DNA from: NAT127 sp041655035
Lineage (GTDB): Bacteria > Pseudomonadota > Gammaproteobacteria > Pseudomonadales > Porticoccaceae
Assembly (NCBI GenBank): GCA_041655035.1
Contig: JBAZCN010000080.1
Coordinates: 1 to 14,700, forward strand
DNA: 14,700 bases
Direction: 5' to 3'
The position numbers and the translations under genes are program-made. Shown here piece by piece: positions 14,193 to 14,700 of this stretch. Within the stretch, counting starts at the first letter, position 1. Each line of letters begins with the position of its first letter. Below the pieces are notes generated by a model that was not told the DNA's origin, did no database searches, and saw nothing but the letters and a program-made list of their open reading frames with translations.

Positions 14193-14262
14193 ACCGCCAG
14201 TCGGGCTTTTCGCGCCCCCGTTTACGGCAAATGTATGAAATTGCCCTCTCCGGGATCACACC

Positions 14263-14299
14263 GCGCCGGCGGACAACCTGGCCGCCCCACCGCCGGCGC
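14263..14299 (-). terminator. Perfect 10-bp hairpin just after the aldehyde dehydrogenase gene
   Basis: GCGCCGGCGG (14263-14272) pairs exactly with CCGCCGGCGC (14290-14299) across 17 nt. It begins about 15 nt after the aldehyde-dehydrogenase stop, the usual place for a terminator. There is no T-run after it on the minus strand, so it may be rho-assisted or protect the 3' end of the mRNA. Confidence 0.45.
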
Positions 14300-14313
14300 A
14301 GAGCCGCCGATGA

Positions 14314-14700
14314 TCAACCGATCGGGTAGTGGATGGCCTTTTCGAGCATATAGGCATCCAGCCAGTTGGGGCCGAATTCCCGGCCGATGCCGGAGCGTTT
14401 GTAGCCGCCAAATGGCGCCTGAAGATACAGGCCGGCAGTGCCGCCGTTGAGCTTGACATCGCCGGTGCGCAGCTGCTTGGCCATCTCGAAGGCCTTGGCC
14501 TTGTCCGCCGAAAAGATCCCTCCGGAGAGGCCAAAGTTCGAGTCGTTGGCCAGCGCCACCGCTTCCTCGTCGGTGTCGAAACCGATGACCACGCCCACCG
14601 GACCAAACACTTCCTGCTGAGCGAGGGTGGCGCGGTTGTCGACGTCATCAAACAGCGTCGGCTCGAAGAAGTAGCCCTTCTGCAGGTGTTCAGGACGTTT
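14314..14700 (-). CDS. Aldehyde dehydrogenase, C-terminal part (5' end outside the window)
   Basis: The frame is open from the right edge to TGA at 14316-14314, giving the last 128 residues of a protein that is normally about 480-500. The segment shows the NAD(P)-dependent aldehyde dehydrogenase C-terminal signature: GYFFEPTLFDDV, QQEVFGPVGVVIGFDTDEEAVALANDSNFGLSGGIFS (with the conserved EVFGPV cofactor-binding glutamate), LRTGDVKLNG and APFGGYKRSGIGREFG. The catalytic cysteine and glutamate lie in the missing part, so activity cannot be judged. The enzyme would oxidise an aldehyde to an acid in the cytoplasm. It is the first visible gene of the minus-strand series that continues with the NTF2-like protein, the flavin oxidoreductase and the Rieske oxygenase. 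Confidence 0.93.
   Translation of the reverse strand, partial: KRPEHLQKGYFFEPTLFDDVDNRATLAQQEVFGPVGVVIGFDTDEEAVALANDSNFGLSGGIFSADKAKAFEMAKQLRTGDVKLNGGTAGLYLQAPFGGYKRSGIGREFGPNWLDAYMLEKAIHYPIG

Noticed and set aside
1..14700. CRISPR array, tRNA, transposase, integrase, prophage or toxin-antitoxin genes
   Set aside because: Looked for on both strands; no regularly spaced repeats, no such protein motifs and no cloverleaf-like segment were noticed.

Overview
The window reads as GC-rich chromosomal DNA from a Gram-negative proteobacterium. It encodes a TonB-dependent outer-membrane receptor, Shine-Dalgarno sites are of the GGAG/AGGA type, and GTG and TTG starts occur. The combination of a large TonB receptor, a Rieske oxygenase, an epoxide hydrolase and an old-yellow-enzyme-like reductase resembles accessory catabolic regions of marine or environmental Gammaproteobacteria (Halieaceae/Spongiibacteraceae type) or sphingomonads. 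That placement is impression only; no rRNA or tRNA is present to test it.

Layout. Positions 1-1450 (minus) hold the N-terminal two thirds of a TonB-dependent receptor that runs off the left edge. A 382-base divergent spacer carries a good sigma-70-like promoter. The plus strand then carries seven genes: AraC-type regulator (1833-2753), MarR-type regulator (2883-3338), MatB-like malonyl/acyl-CoA synthetase (3458-4987), EHN-type epoxide hydrolase (5143-6282), a cysteine-synthase-family PLP enzyme (6475-7476), a PAPS-reductase-type CysH (7536-8171) and an MFS transporter (8231-9505). The minus strand converges on these with, in transcription order, an aldehyde dehydrogenase cut by the right edge (14700-14314), an NTF2/SnoaL-like protein (14150-13770), an FMN/Fe-S/FAD oxidoreductase of the FadH/trimethylamine-dehydrogenase family (13303-11330) and a Rieske non-haem iron oxygenase alpha subunit (10851-9634).

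How the genes may work together (inference). The receptor and MFS carrier could take up an organic compound under AraC/MarR control. Rieske oxygenase, epoxide hydrolase, flavin oxidoreductase, SnoaL-like protein and aldehyde dehydrogenase could oxidise it, and the CoA synthetase could activate an acid product. The cysteine synthase/CysH pair looks like a separate sulfur-assimilation unit with its own leader and possible promoter.

No CRISPR array, transposase, prophage gene, toxin-antitoxin pair, RNA gene or clear defence system was seen. The most unusual signals are: (1) an Asp in place of one Fe-S cysteine, and loss of the usual active-site His-Gly-Tyr motif, in the flavin oxidoreductase; (2) a dispersed GC-rich palindromic repeat in the two long spacers on either side of that gene; (3) a Rieske oxygenase with no visible reductase partner. 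An undescribed system is not demonstrated here; the minus-strand cluster is the best candidate for an uncharacterised catabolic pathway.
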